From contig CAZFUY010000048.1 in the NCBI GenBank assembly GCA_964522445.1, positions 1 to 22,237 on the forward strand: a stretch of DNA of 22,237 bases, given 5' to 3'. Below, piece after piece: positions 15,287-22,237 of the stretch. Under the pieces are notes generated by a model, which ran no database searches, had not been told where the DNA came from, and worked only from the letters and a program-made list of their open reading frames with translations. How positions within the stretch are numbered: the stretch's first letter is position 1; each line of letters opens with the position of its first letter. Origin of the DNA: CAZFUY01 sp964522445. Its GTDB lineage: Bacteria > Pseudomonadota > Gammaproteobacteria > SZUA-229. A program made the position numbers and the translations under genes.

Positions 15287-16108
15287 TTAGTAGAAACTAT
15301 TTCCCAGAGGCTCACCCGTTGCAGGCATGAGTTTTACCCCTAGCGGCCCTCTTGGAACCGATATGTTAAGCAACTCCCCATCTCTTAATACATTAACAAT
15401 CACCGCTTCACCTCGTAGCCCCTGAGTGGTTGCTTTATTGATCTCATTCCACTTAAAAATATTTTTATCTGCGTAACTTAAAATCATATCACCTGTTTCA
15501 AAACCTGCCTGATCGGCTGGCGAACCCTGCATTACAGATGCAACAGACACCCGATTCGGTTTTCCTGATGCATACAGATAACGATCATAGGTATCATCAC
15601 CCAGTTCTTCACGAACTGAACGAGCCTGTGCATTTAATTTACGTAACTCTTTTATATAACGAGGAGTATTAATAAAGCTCTCTCTTACAGCACGATCTTT
15701 TAAATCAAGTTTCTGGAATTCCTGCTCATCCTTCTTTCGTATAATATCTGCTGCAAGTTGTTCATCTATACCGGCATCAATAAGCAACGCTTTTGTTAAA
15801 GGCTTACTAATACTGGAGAATTTGTGTGTTGAAGAATTTTGTTGAGGCTTATGCTGGTTAATATCTTCTAACTTTAATTCTATATCCGCTATTGTTTTTT
15901 CAAGTGCTGTGATTCGATTATGTAATCGTTCTATATCTTCTGCAGAAGAAGAATAAGTCTCTGTATAATCAGAATATGAGCTGTCTGCTGTATTCTCCAA
16001 CTCAATAGCTTTTACATTAACTGGCGTATTTTTTTTGTCTACAATAAAAAAACCAATTGAAATTCCAGCAATAAGAACAAGAAAAAATGAAAATAACTGT
16101 TGTTTCAT
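15287..16108 (-). CDS. Membrane-anchored PDZ-domain protein
   Basis: The product is 273 residues. An N-terminal signal anchor (about 5-25) is followed by a Ser/Tyr/Thr/acidic stretch and a coiled coil (about 57-86, AEDIERLHNRITALEKTIADIELKLE, cited as IERLHNRITALEK). A helical region (about 100-180) is followed by a PDZ domain at about 190-258 with VASVMQGSPADQAGFETGD (key VMQGSPADQAG) and a second-half motif VNVLRDGELLNISVPRG. No protease catalytic triad is visible, so this is a non-catalytic periplasmic PDZ protein. It starts 18 bp after the dsbB stop and was probably transcribed with it. I recognise no named homologue. Confidence 0.82.
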   Translation of the reverse strand: MKQQLFSFFLVLIAGISIGFFIVDKKNTPVNVKAIELENTADSSYSDYTETYSSSAEDIERLHNRITALEKTIADIELKLEDINQHKPQQNSSTHKFSSISKPLTKALLIDAGIDEQLAADIIRKKDEQEFQKLDLKDRAVRESFINTPRYIKELRKLNAQARSVREELGDDTYDRYLYASGKPNRVSVASVMQGSPADQAGFETGDMILSYADKNIFKWNEINKATTQGLRGEAVIVNVLRDGELLNISVPRGPLGVKLMPATGEPLGNSFY

Positions 16109-16126
16109 AAAAATACAATACTCAGG

Positions 16127-16639
16127 CTAAACTCTTCTTCCTAAAAAAGAAACAACAGTCATAACACCACTAATCAGTAGCAGAATTGATGAGAGAGCTA
16201 TTAAAGCCTCAGCCATAGTTATACCAAAAAGTAATTCAGGCGTATAACCACAGGTTGTTTTTATTTCAAAAAAAAGTGGAAACCAGCGATCAAGTGCAAA
16301 CCAGTCAGGCAGACCAGAATTCATATCACAGCTTCCCATAATAGTACCTCGCTCCACTCCTAGTAAAATATATGAGCGTTCAAATAATCCAACCATCATT
16401 AGAGTAATGATGCCATGCGCAACCACACAGAACATCCAGACTTTACGCATAAACAGCGCAAGAAAAGCAATCAGAGTAAAACCCAAAACCCAGATTCTTA
16501 TATGAATACATAATACGCAGGGCCACTCATCCAGAACATATTGGTAATAAAGCGCTACGGCCTCTAAACTTAAACCCAGAGCAATTAATAAAACCCAGTA
16601 TATAGCGCATTGACTGGTTACTATTAACTTATCAAGCAT
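16127..16639 (-). CDS. dsbB: Disulfide bond formation protein DsbB
   Basis: The inner-membrane protein that reoxidises DsbA and passes electrons to quinone. The product is 170 residues (176 in E. coli) with four membrane helices. The first periplasmic redox pair C41-V-L-C44 and the second pair C104/C130 fall at the same positions as in E. coli. R48 in the IRIW segment follows the CxxC, as in the quinone site region. aagga lies about 9 nt before the ATG. It stands between tapT and the PDZ gene in a minus-strand cluster; no dsbA is in the window. Confidence 0.95.
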   Translation of the reverse strand: MLDKLIVTSQCAIYWVLLIALGLSLEAVALYYQYVLDEWPCVLCIHIRIWVLGFTLIAFLALFMRKVWMFCVVAHGIITLMMVGLFERSYILLGVERGTIMGSCDMNSGLPDWFALDRWFPLFFEIKTTCGYTPELLFGITMAEALIALSSILLLISGVMTVVSFLGRRV

Positions 16640-16677
16640 TTTTGTTTTTCCTTACTGCATTTTTATAATGACAATTA

Positions 16678-17313
16678 TTAATCAACATAATTCCGTTGAT
16701 ACACATCACCACCCATTTTATTAATCTGAAAATTAATCATTTTGTCAAAAACCTTAAGCAATGGGCGATATTTTTTCTGATTATTCTCTAATTGCCCCAG
16801 ACTCATCACTATTGCCTCAATGGTTGATAAGCAGTTATCTTGCGGTGCTTTTCGTATTCGATAATTTGAGCGAGTTTCAGGGTTTAATTTAATACAGGGT
16901 AATGAATGCAAATTAGATGATAAATGCCATATTTTACTGGCTTTACGCCAGGTCGCATCAATAAATATTAAGTTAATTTTTTCTAAACCACCCTGTTTTA
17001 AACTATCATTTACCACTTCCTTCATACAATGACTAAAAGATAAGGCGTTAGCAGAAGGATAGACTACAAATGTAGTTGCAGAATATTTTTCTATTAATGT
17101 ATTTAACTGCTGGTTAGCCGAGAAATCTTCACCTGTTAGACATTGATAGTTTTGCAGATACAATTTCGCTATTATTGCACTACCCTTAGCATTCTTTGTT
17201 TCTGTCGGGTGCTGTAAAACACAGATATTAACCGGATTATCAACTTTGGAAGTTAAACCACATATACAGGCCTGTAAGGCTTTATTACATTGATAACAAT
17301 ATGCTCGCGTCAT
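16678..17313 (-). CDS. tapT: tRNA-uridine aminocarboxypropyltransferase (DTW domain)
   Basis: TapT (E. coli YfiP) transfers the aminocarboxypropyl group of SAM to U47 of tRNA, giving acp3U. The product is 211 residues. The N-terminal Cys cluster C6-x2-C9...C16-x-C18, the LQHPTETKNAKGSA motif, the signature DATW (119-122) followed by RKASKI, and YRIRKAPQDNCLSTIEA identify the DTW family. The gene begins 13 bp inside the 5' end of the divergent GNAT gene and ends 38 bp before dsbB. No strong ribosome binding site is seen because the leader is the start of the opposing gene. Confidence 0.9.
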   Translation of the reverse strand: MTRAYCYQCNKALQACICGLTSKVDNPVNICVLQHPTETKNAKGSAIIAKLYLQNYQCLTGEDFSANQQLNTLIEKYSATTFVVYPSANALSFSHCMKEVVNDSLKQGGLEKINLIFIDATWRKASKIWHLSSNLHSLPCIKLNPETRSNYRIRKAPQDNCLSTIEAIVMSLGQLENNQKKYRPLLKVFDKMINFQINKMGGDVYQRNYVD

Positions 17314-17747
17314 TAGAAAATATTACTATAAAAAAAGCAGAAGGTTTTATGTTAATGCAGGTAAAACGTTTTTATCGCGAACATAAAATGAAACCACAGG
17401 CAGCTAAATCAGATGATATTTATATTGCACTTTTAAATAACAGGTTAATCGGCGCAGTTAGATTATGCCCCCATGAAAACACATGGTTACTCAGAAGCAT
17501 GTGCATAAAAACTAATCTACGAAACCAGGGCATTGGCCACTTTATGCTTAGTCAGTTGACTGAAATTTTAGCAGAAAAACAGTGCTATTGTTTTCCCTTC
17601 ACTCATCTGGAAAATTTTTATAATAAAACTGGTTTTAATAAAATTGAGTCAAAAGATGCTGCTAAGGTAATAGAAAAGAAATACAGTGGCTATCTGGCTA
17701 ATGGTAAGAAAATATTATTGATGCAGTTTAGAAAAAAACAGCCCTGA
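17301..17747 (+). CDS. GNAT-family N-acetyltransferase
   Basis: The product is 148 residues. Motif A with the acetyl-CoA loop RNQGIGHFML follows the strand LLRSMCIKTNL; motif B ends in FYNKTGFNKI. The substrate is not inferable. The ATG at 17301 retains the first beta strand (ENITIKKA); an alternative ATG at 17349 has agaagg 4 nt upstream but would lose that strand. Divergent from tapT with a 13-bp overlap of coding 5' ends. It ends 2 bp from the stop of the next, convergent gene. Confidence 0.82.
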   Translation: MLASLENITIKKAEGFMLMQVKRFYREHKMKPQAAKSDDIYIALLNNRLIGAVRLCPHENTWLLRSMCIKTNLRNQGIGHFMLSQLTEILAEKQCYCFPFTHLENFYNKTGFNKIESKDAAKVIEKKYSGYLANGKKILLMQFRKKQP

Positions 17748-17749
17748 AT

Positions 17750-18025
17750 TTACGCTATTTTTATCCTGACAACATTCATGACTTCCATATTCATGCCAGC
17801 AACTGATTGTATATCAGGATAATAGGTTAGATTTACTCTTTGGCCTGTAATGTTTTTGTAGGCTTTCTGACGTTTGTATTTAAACGGCACATCGCAGCCT
17901 TCGATCATCAGCGTATTAATAATCCATTTACCAGAATCTCTTTGTACGTGAGACACAACTTTCACCATATCTGTATGCGTGAGTTTCTGATGTTTCTTTA
18001 GTAATTTATCAACATCTGTTTTCAT
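17750..18025 (-). CDS. Conserved small protein of unknown function downstream of rho
   Basis: The product is 91 residues: helical N-terminus (VDKLLKKHQKLTHTDMVKVVSHVQR) and a strand-rich body with WIINTLMIEGCDVPFKYKRQKAY and LTYYPDIQSVAGMNMEVMNVVRI (cited in parts: IEGCDVPFKYKRQ, MNMEVMNVVRIKIA). It has no signal peptide or membrane helix. The sequence looks like a conserved gammaproteobacterial hypothetical protein I have seen without a function. It lies 65 bp downstream of rho on the same strand, with no clear ribosome binding site. Confidence 0.75.
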   Translation of the reverse strand: MKTDVDKLLKKHQKLTHTDMVKVVSHVQRDSGKWIINTLMIEGCDVPFKYKRQKAYKNITGQRVNLTYYPDIQSVAGMNMEVMNVVRIKIA

Positions 18026-18090
18026 GCACTGAATTTAACACGTAAATTATAAGCCTGAAAAAATCAACTGGATCAGACCTGTATTTACTA

Positions 18091-19347
18091 TTACCTCTTC
18101 ATAGAGGCAAAAAACTCAGCATTAGTTTTCGTTGCTGCTAATCGCTCCAGCAGGAATTCCATCGCACTGAGCTCATCCATTGGGTGCAGTACTTTACGCA
18201 GCACCCACATCATTTGCAGTTCTTCTGCACTGGTTAATTTTTCTTCGCGACGCGTTCCAGAACGATTAACATTAATTGCAGGATAAATACGCTTTTCAGC
18301 AATACGTCGATCCAGATGGATTTCCATATTACCTGTGCCTTTGAATTCTTCGTAAATAACTTCATCCATTTTGGAGCCGGTATCAACCAGTGCTGTAGCA
18401 AGTATGGTAATACTGCCACCTTCTTCGATATTACGTGCTGCACCAAAGAAACGTTTTGGACGATGCAGGGCATGTGCGTCAACACCACCCGTCAATACTT
18501 TTCCTGACGAAGGTATTACGGTGTTATAGGCACGTGCTAAACGAGTAATAGAGTCTAAAAGAATAACCACATCTTTTTTATGCTCTACAAGACGTTTGGC
18601 TTTTTCAATAACCATTTCAGCAACCTGTACATGACGGCTTGCAGGCTCGTCAAAAGTACTCGATACCACTTCGCCACATACCATGCGACGCATTTCTGTT
18701 ACTTCTTCTGGTCGTTCATCAATCAGTAAAACAATCAACACACAATCAGGATTATTGGTTGCTATGGATTGAGCAAGATTACTCAACATCATTGTTTTAC
18801 CCGCTTTAGGGGGTGAAACAATAAGGCCACGCTGACCTTTGCCCAAAGGTGAAACGAGATCGATAATACGTGCTGTTATGTCTTCTGAACTGCCATTGCC
18901 ACGTTCAAGAATTATGCGTTCTTCCGGATGTAATGGTGTCAGGTTCTCAAACGCAACTTTATTACGCGCATGCTCTGGTGCGTCATAATTAATTAAATCG
19001 ACTTTAAGCATTGCAAAATAACGCTCACCATCTTTAGGTGGACGAATTTTTCCGGTTAACGTATCACCCGTTCTTAATCCAAAGCGTCTAATTTGACTAG
19101 GTGATACATAAATATCATCTGGACCAGCAAGATAAGAACCCTCTGCCGATCGAAGAAAACCAAAACCATCCTGGAGTATTTCTAAAACACCTTCACCAAA
19201 AATATCTTCACCGTTTCTGGCGTGTGCTTTTAGTATTGAAAAGATAATGTCCTGTTTTTTTGCCCTGGCTAAATTATCCAGTTTCATGGATTGTGCAATT
19301 TCAACTAATTCAGCGGGATTTTTTTTCTTAAGTTCAGTTAGATTCAT
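18091..19347 (-). CDS. rho: Transcription termination factor Rho
   Basis: A hexameric RNA helicase/ATPase that terminates transcription at rut sites. The product is 418 residues (419 in E. coli), nearly collinear. The primary RNA site includes GFGFLRS (61-67) and YLAGPDDIYVSPSQIRRF (72-89). Walker A PPKAGKTM is at 179-186; ILLDSITRLARAYN holds Walker B; the Q-loop/R-loop region SGKVLTGGVDAHALHRPKRFFGAARN is intact (key GGVDAHALHRPKRFFG). It follows trxA on the same strand but after an intrinsic terminator, and has an AT-rich leader of about 200 nt where autoregulation would occur as in E. coli (inference). No strong Shine-Dalgarno sequence. Confidence 0.97.
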   Translation of the reverse strand: MNLTELKKKNPAELVEIAQSMKLDNLARAKKQDIIFSILKAHARNGEDIFGEGVLEILQDGFGFLRSAEGSYLAGPDDIYVSPSQIRRFGLRTGDTLTGKIRPPKDGERYFAMLKVDLINYDAPEHARNKVAFENLTPLHPEERIILERGNGSSEDITARIIDLVSPLGKGQRGLIVSPPKAGKTMMLSNLAQSIATNNPDCVLIVLLIDERPEEVTEMRRMVCGEVVSSTFDEPASRHVQVAEMVIEKAKRLVEHKKDVVILLDSITRLARAYNTVIPSSGKVLTGGVDAHALHRPKRFFGAARNIEEGGSITILATALVDTGSKMDEVIYEEFKGTGNMEIHLDRRIAEKRIYPAINVNRSGTRREEKLTSAEELQMMWVLRKVLHPMDELSAMEFLLERLAATKTNAEFFASMKR

Positions 19348-19547
19348 AGAGGATAGTTTTTCGGAATAGATTAAAAATTAATAGGAAATGGGTTTTGTTT
19401 TTTAAGTTTTACTGGTCTTGACCTGAAGGGTCTTTTAAATTGATCGGAGAATACACCTTGCCTGGCGCGAAATCCCCGTCGATGGATGCATACACTAACA
19501 CACTAAAAAGCAATCGTCTACATATGCAAATAACCAATTATCTAAAA
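19348..19547 (-). promoter_or_regulatory. rho leader region
   Basis: About 200 bp between the trxA terminator and the rho start, with no ORF. In E. coli the long rho leader mediates autogenous termination. Here position and length are compatible, but I see no specific promoter or rut element I can defend. Confidence 0.35.
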
Positions 19548-19580
19548 CCGTGCCTTTATTGATAAGTAATAAAGGCACGG
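19548..19580 (-). terminator. Intrinsic terminator of trxA
   Basis: A perfect 13-bp stem ccgtgcctttatt (19548-19560) / aataaaggcacgg (19568-19580) with a 7-nt loop. On the minus strand it is followed by tttt. It starts 10 bp past the trxA stop, separating trxA from rho. Confidence 0.9.
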
Positions 19581-19590
19581 ATTTAACTTT

Positions 19591-19914
19591 TTATAGATTA
19601 CTGTCTAAAAAAGCAGTTAACTGTGATTTTGATAGCGCACCTACTTTGGTCGCTTCAACTTCACCCGCTTTAAAAAGCATTAACGTTGGAATACCGCGAA
19701 TACCAAATTTTGGTGGTGTCGCTGGATTTTCATCAATATTCAGCTTGGTGATTTTAACCTTGCCATCATATTCTGTCGCAATTTCTTCAAGAATAGGCGC
19801 AATCATTTTACAGGGGCCACACCAGTCTGCCCAGTAATCAACCAGTACAGGTAAATCTGCCTTTAATACATCACTTTCGAAACTGTCATCAGAAATATAA
19901 ACAATATCGCTCAC
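19591..19914 (-). CDS. trxA: Thioredoxin 1
   Basis: A cytoplasmic dithiol reductant for ribonucleotide reductase and other partners. The product is 107 residues with active site W31-C32-G-P-C35-K, cis-Pro in GIPTL, and the conserved LPVLVDYWADW and LNIDENP segments. The start is GTG (complement of cac at 19912-19914) with ggagg 9 nt upstream, giving the family N-terminus MSDIV. It is divergent from rhlB and upstream of rho, the same arrangement as in E. coli. Confidence 0.96.
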   Translation of the reverse strand: MSDIVYISDDSFESDVLKADLPVLVDYWADWCGPCKMIAPILEEIATEYDGKVKITKLNIDENPATPPKFGIRGIPTLMLFKAGEVEATKVGALSKSQLTAFLDSNL

Positions 19915-20173
19915 GTTATTACGCCTCCGGTTTAATCCTATCCCATACTTTCCATCAATTTGTCATTAAAACTTTACAGCAATAAATACAGTTTAGTGAA
20001 TACAAATAAGATGGGATATTTTTTTGGTAAATGAATTATTTGGTGAATTTCTAAATTATTGGTTCAATATATTAGCTAATTTCTGGCATTTGTACAGCCT
20101 AAAATTTAACCATTCCTAGGATTATTACCCAAATCGTAGTAGATTAGCGCAACTTTTTTAAATACCCATACTT
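19915..20173. promoter_or_regulatory. Divergent trxA-rhlB intergenic region
   Basis: 259 bp, strongly AT-rich, and must hold the promoters of both genes. The trxA ribosome binding site (ggagg on the minus strand) is clear. An 8-bp inverted repeat tatcccat (19939-19946) / atgggata (20011-20018) flanks the trxA-proximal half. The rhlB start has no recognisable Shine-Dalgarno sequence. No promoter hexamers are called. Confidence 0.5.
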
Positions 20174-21457
20174 ATGACAACACATTTAACAGACACTCGC
20201 TTCGACCAGTTTGAATTACCCGACACCCTGCTACAGGGCATAAAAGAAGTCGGTTTTGAATACTGCACCCCTATTCAGGCAGAAACGCTGCCAGTTGGCC
20301 TTAAAGGCCAGGATGTCGCCGGGCAGGCACAAACGGGCACGGGTAAAACCATGGCCTTTCTGATTGCACTGTACAATCATCTACTCACACAGCCTGCACC
20401 TGAAAATCGCAAAGTAAACCAGCCCAGAGCACTCATTCTTGCTCCCACCCGAGAACTTGCAATACAAATCCATAAAGATGCAGTGCTTTTAAGTAAACAC
20501 ACCGGATTAAAGTTAGGTCTTGCCTACGGTGGTACAGGCTATGATCAACAACGCAAACAACTCACCGATGGCGTAGATATCCTTATCGGCACACCCGGCC
20601 GCTTAATCGATTATTTCAAACAACATGTTTATGACCTACGCGCCTGTCAAAGCCTGATTATTGATGAGGCTGATCGTATGTTTGACCTTGGTTTTATTAA
20701 CGATATTCGTTATTTAATCCGCCATTGCCCAACACCAGAGAAACGCCTGAGCATGTTATTTTCTGCCACTTTATCTTTACGCGTGCAGGAACTGGCCTAC
20801 GAACATATGAATAGCCCGGCAACAATAAAAATTGAGTCTGAAAAGCGCACTGCAGATAAGGTAGATGAACGTGTTTATTACCCTGCTAATTCAGAAAAAA
20901 TCCCTTTATTACTTGGTCTGTTTGAAAAAGAAAAACCCTCACGCTGTATTATTTTTATTAACACCAAACGTGTTGCCGAGAATATTTTTGCCTGGCTCAA
21001 AGGCAATGATTATCATGCGGCGATTCTGTCAGGTGATGTACCGCAACGTAAACGCGAATCACTGTTAAAACAGTTTCAGGATGGCGAATGTAATATTTTA
21101 GTAGCCACCGATGTTGCCGCTCGTGGTTTACATATACCAGAAGTGAGTCATGTTATTAACTTTGACCTGCCTCAGCTGGCAGAAGATTATGTACACCGTG
21201 TTGGGCGTACCGCACGAGCAGGTGCCAGTGGTCACGCCATTAGCTTTGCCTGTGAAGATTACGCTCATTACCTGCCAGAAATTGAAGCCTATGTTGGTCA
21301 CAGCATTCCTAACCAGCCTGTTAGCAATGATCTATTAGTAGAGCCAAAACCCGCAGCAAAAATTGAACGGCACCGCCGCCCCAATCGCAAACAGGGTAAT
21401 CAAAATAATAAAAATCGTAACCGACATCACTCACACAATAAGCAACGCAAAGCATAA
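20174..21457 (+). CDS. rhlB: ATP-dependent RNA helicase RhlB
   Basis: A DEAD-box helicase that, in Enterobacteria, unwinds structured RNA for the RNase E degradosome. The product is 427 residues (421 in E. coli). Q motif F-x17-G-F...TPIQ, Walker A AQTGTGKT (52-59), DEAD (164-167), SAT (197-199), VATDVAARGLHIP and HRVGRTARAG (341-350) are all intact. VNQPRALILAPTREL and DVAGQAQTGTGKTMAFL are RhlB-like rather than generic DEAD-box. The C-terminal tail (about 390-427) is basic and rich in Asn, His, Arg and Lys, as expected for RNA contact. Synteny with trxA-rho supports the name. Confidence 0.95.
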   Translation: MTTHLTDTRFDQFELPDTLLQGIKEVGFEYCTPIQAETLPVGLKGQDVAGQAQTGTGKTMAFLIALYNHLLTQPAPENRKVNQPRALILAPTRELAIQIHKDAVLLSKHTGLKLGLAYGGTGYDQQRKQLTDGVDILIGTPGRLIDYFKQHVYDLRACQSLIIDEADRMFDLGFINDIRYLIRHCPTPEKRLSMLFSATLSLRVQELAYEHMNSPATIKIESEKRTADKVDERVYYPANSEKIPLLLGLFEKEKPSRCIIFINTKRVAENIFAWLKGNDYHAAILSGDVPQRKRESLLKQFQDGECNILVATDVAARGLHIPEVSHVINFDLPQLAEDYVHRVGRTARAGASGHAISFACEDYAHYLPEIEAYVGHSIPNQPVSNDLLVEPKPAAKIERHRRPNRKQGNQNNKNRNRHHSHNKQRKA

Positions 21458-22237
21458 GTGGATGCCAGCCTGGGACTATATTTAGCAACAGGTGCCTTTG
21501 CAGGCGTTATAGCAGGCATGCTGGGGGTTGGCGGCGGCCTTATTATTGTACCGATACTGGCAAGCCTGTATGCCAGCCAGGGCATGGCCAGCGACATCAT
21601 TATGCATCTGGCTCTGGGCACATCACTGGCAACCATTGTCATCACCTCCATTTCATCCATTCACGCTCATCATAAACATCAGGCTGTACTCTGGCCCATA
21701 TTCTGGAAACTAACACCCGGCATACTTATTGGTGCATGGGCAGGTGGCTGGCTGGCCACTCTTATACCCAGCAGCAGCTTAAAACATGTTTTTGCTATTT
21801 TTGAACTGGCCGTTGCGATACAGATGATTTCAGGCAGCCAGATTGATCAACACAGATCACTACCTGACTCATTAGCAACAAACTCAGCCGGTGGTTTTAT
21901 TGGTGGAATATCTGCAATAGTGGGCATTGGCGGCGGCACACTTACTGTGCCTTTCCTGCTATGGAACAGTATTAATATGCGTAATGCGATAGCAACTTCT
22001 GCTGCCTGTGGTTTACCCATTGCCATCGCAGGCTCTTTGTCTTATATGGTTGCTGGCTGGGATAATTCATTATTGCCAGAGAACACACTGGGCTTTGTAC
22101 ACTTACCAGCCTTTCTCGGCATTATTATTGCCAGTGTACTTTTTGCACCTTTGGGGGCGCAGCTTGCGCACAGGCTTCCTGTAAAAACTTTAAAAAGGGT
22201 ATTTGCAGTGTTTTTGTTTGTTGTTGCTGGGAAGTTG
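21458..22237 (+). CDS. TauE/SafE-family anion permease, 3'-truncated by window end
   Basis: A frame of 260 codons open to the window end. The GTG start directly abuts the rhlB stop (taa then gtg, no spacer). The two-repeat architecture of the family is seen: GVIAGMLGVGGGLIIVPIL near the N-terminus and GFIGGISAIVGIGGGTLTVPF in the second half (key GGGLIIVP and GIGGGTLTVP), with about eight hydrophobic segments. Family members export sulfite, sulfoacetate or other organic sulfur anions, or are uncharacterised; the substrate cannot be told from sequence. Usual lengths of about 250-270 suggest only a few C-terminal residues are missing. Translation is probably coupled to rhlB, as no Shine-Dalgarno sequence is evident. 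Confidence 0.88.
   Translation, partial: MDASLGLYLATGAFAGVIAGMLGVGGGLIIVPILASLYASQGMASDIIMHLALGTSLATIVITSISSIHAHHKHQAVLWPIFWKLTPGILIGAWAGGWLATLIPSSSLKHVFAIFELAVAIQMISGSQIDQHRSLPDSLATNSAGGFIGGISAIVGIGGGTLTVPFLLWNSINMRNAIATSAACGLPIAIAGSLSYMVAGWDNSLLPENTLGFVHLPAFLGIIIASVLFAPLGAQLAHRLPVKTLKRVFAVFLFVVAGKL

Overview
The window looks like chromosomal DNA from a Gammaproteobacterium. It is AT-rich, and the clearest protein matches (DusB, Fis, PurH, PurD, NhaR, YccA, DsbB, Rho, TrxA, RhlB) resemble the E. coli and Pseudomonas versions closely. Two gene orders typical of the class are present: dusB-fis, and rhlB / trxA-rho with rhlB divergent from trxA. A run of exactly 100 N inside purH marks a scaffold join, so this is a draft or metagenome-derived assembly. 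A sulfur- or methane-oxidising lineage is plausible from the TauE/SafE exporter, the Tll0287-like haem protein and the style of the small repeats, but that is inference. No tRNA, rRNA, CRISPR array, complete insertion sequence or prophage is seen.

Layout. 1-4013 (+): dusB (5' end cut off), fis, purH (with the gap) and purD, that is tRNA dihydrouridine synthesis, a nucleoid protein and two purine biosynthesis steps. 4027-7300 is the accessory-looking part. It holds several inverted-repeat elements, a pilin-fold membrane protein with a cytoplasmic zinc-ribbon extension, a periplasmic c-type haem protein and a polytopic membrane protein. Two short elements share the terminus gagacctttg and have 5-bp target duplications; a third, lone end lies just before the carbonic anhydrase gene.

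7311-13857 is rich in pH and ion homeostasis: beta-carbonic anhydrase, NhaA Na+/H+ antiporter, YccA (FtsH modulator), an HPF/RaiA ribosome hibernation factor, the NhaR regulator divergent from it, and a Kef-type CPA2 cation/H+ antiporter overlapping a small membrane gene. 14025-17313 (-) reads as a run tapT, dsbB, a membrane-anchored PDZ protein and pilU. A small GNAT gene diverges from tapT with overlapping 5' ends.

17750-19914 (-) holds a small conserved gene, rho and trxA. trxA has a clear intrinsic terminator between it and rho. 20174-22237 (+) holds rhlB and, starting immediately after its stop codon, a TauE/SafE permease cut by the window end.

The best candidate for something under-described is the 319-residue protein at 4127-5086. 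It appears to be a type IV pilin fold that has lost the prepilin cleavage site and gained a cytoplasmic domain plus zinc ribbon.
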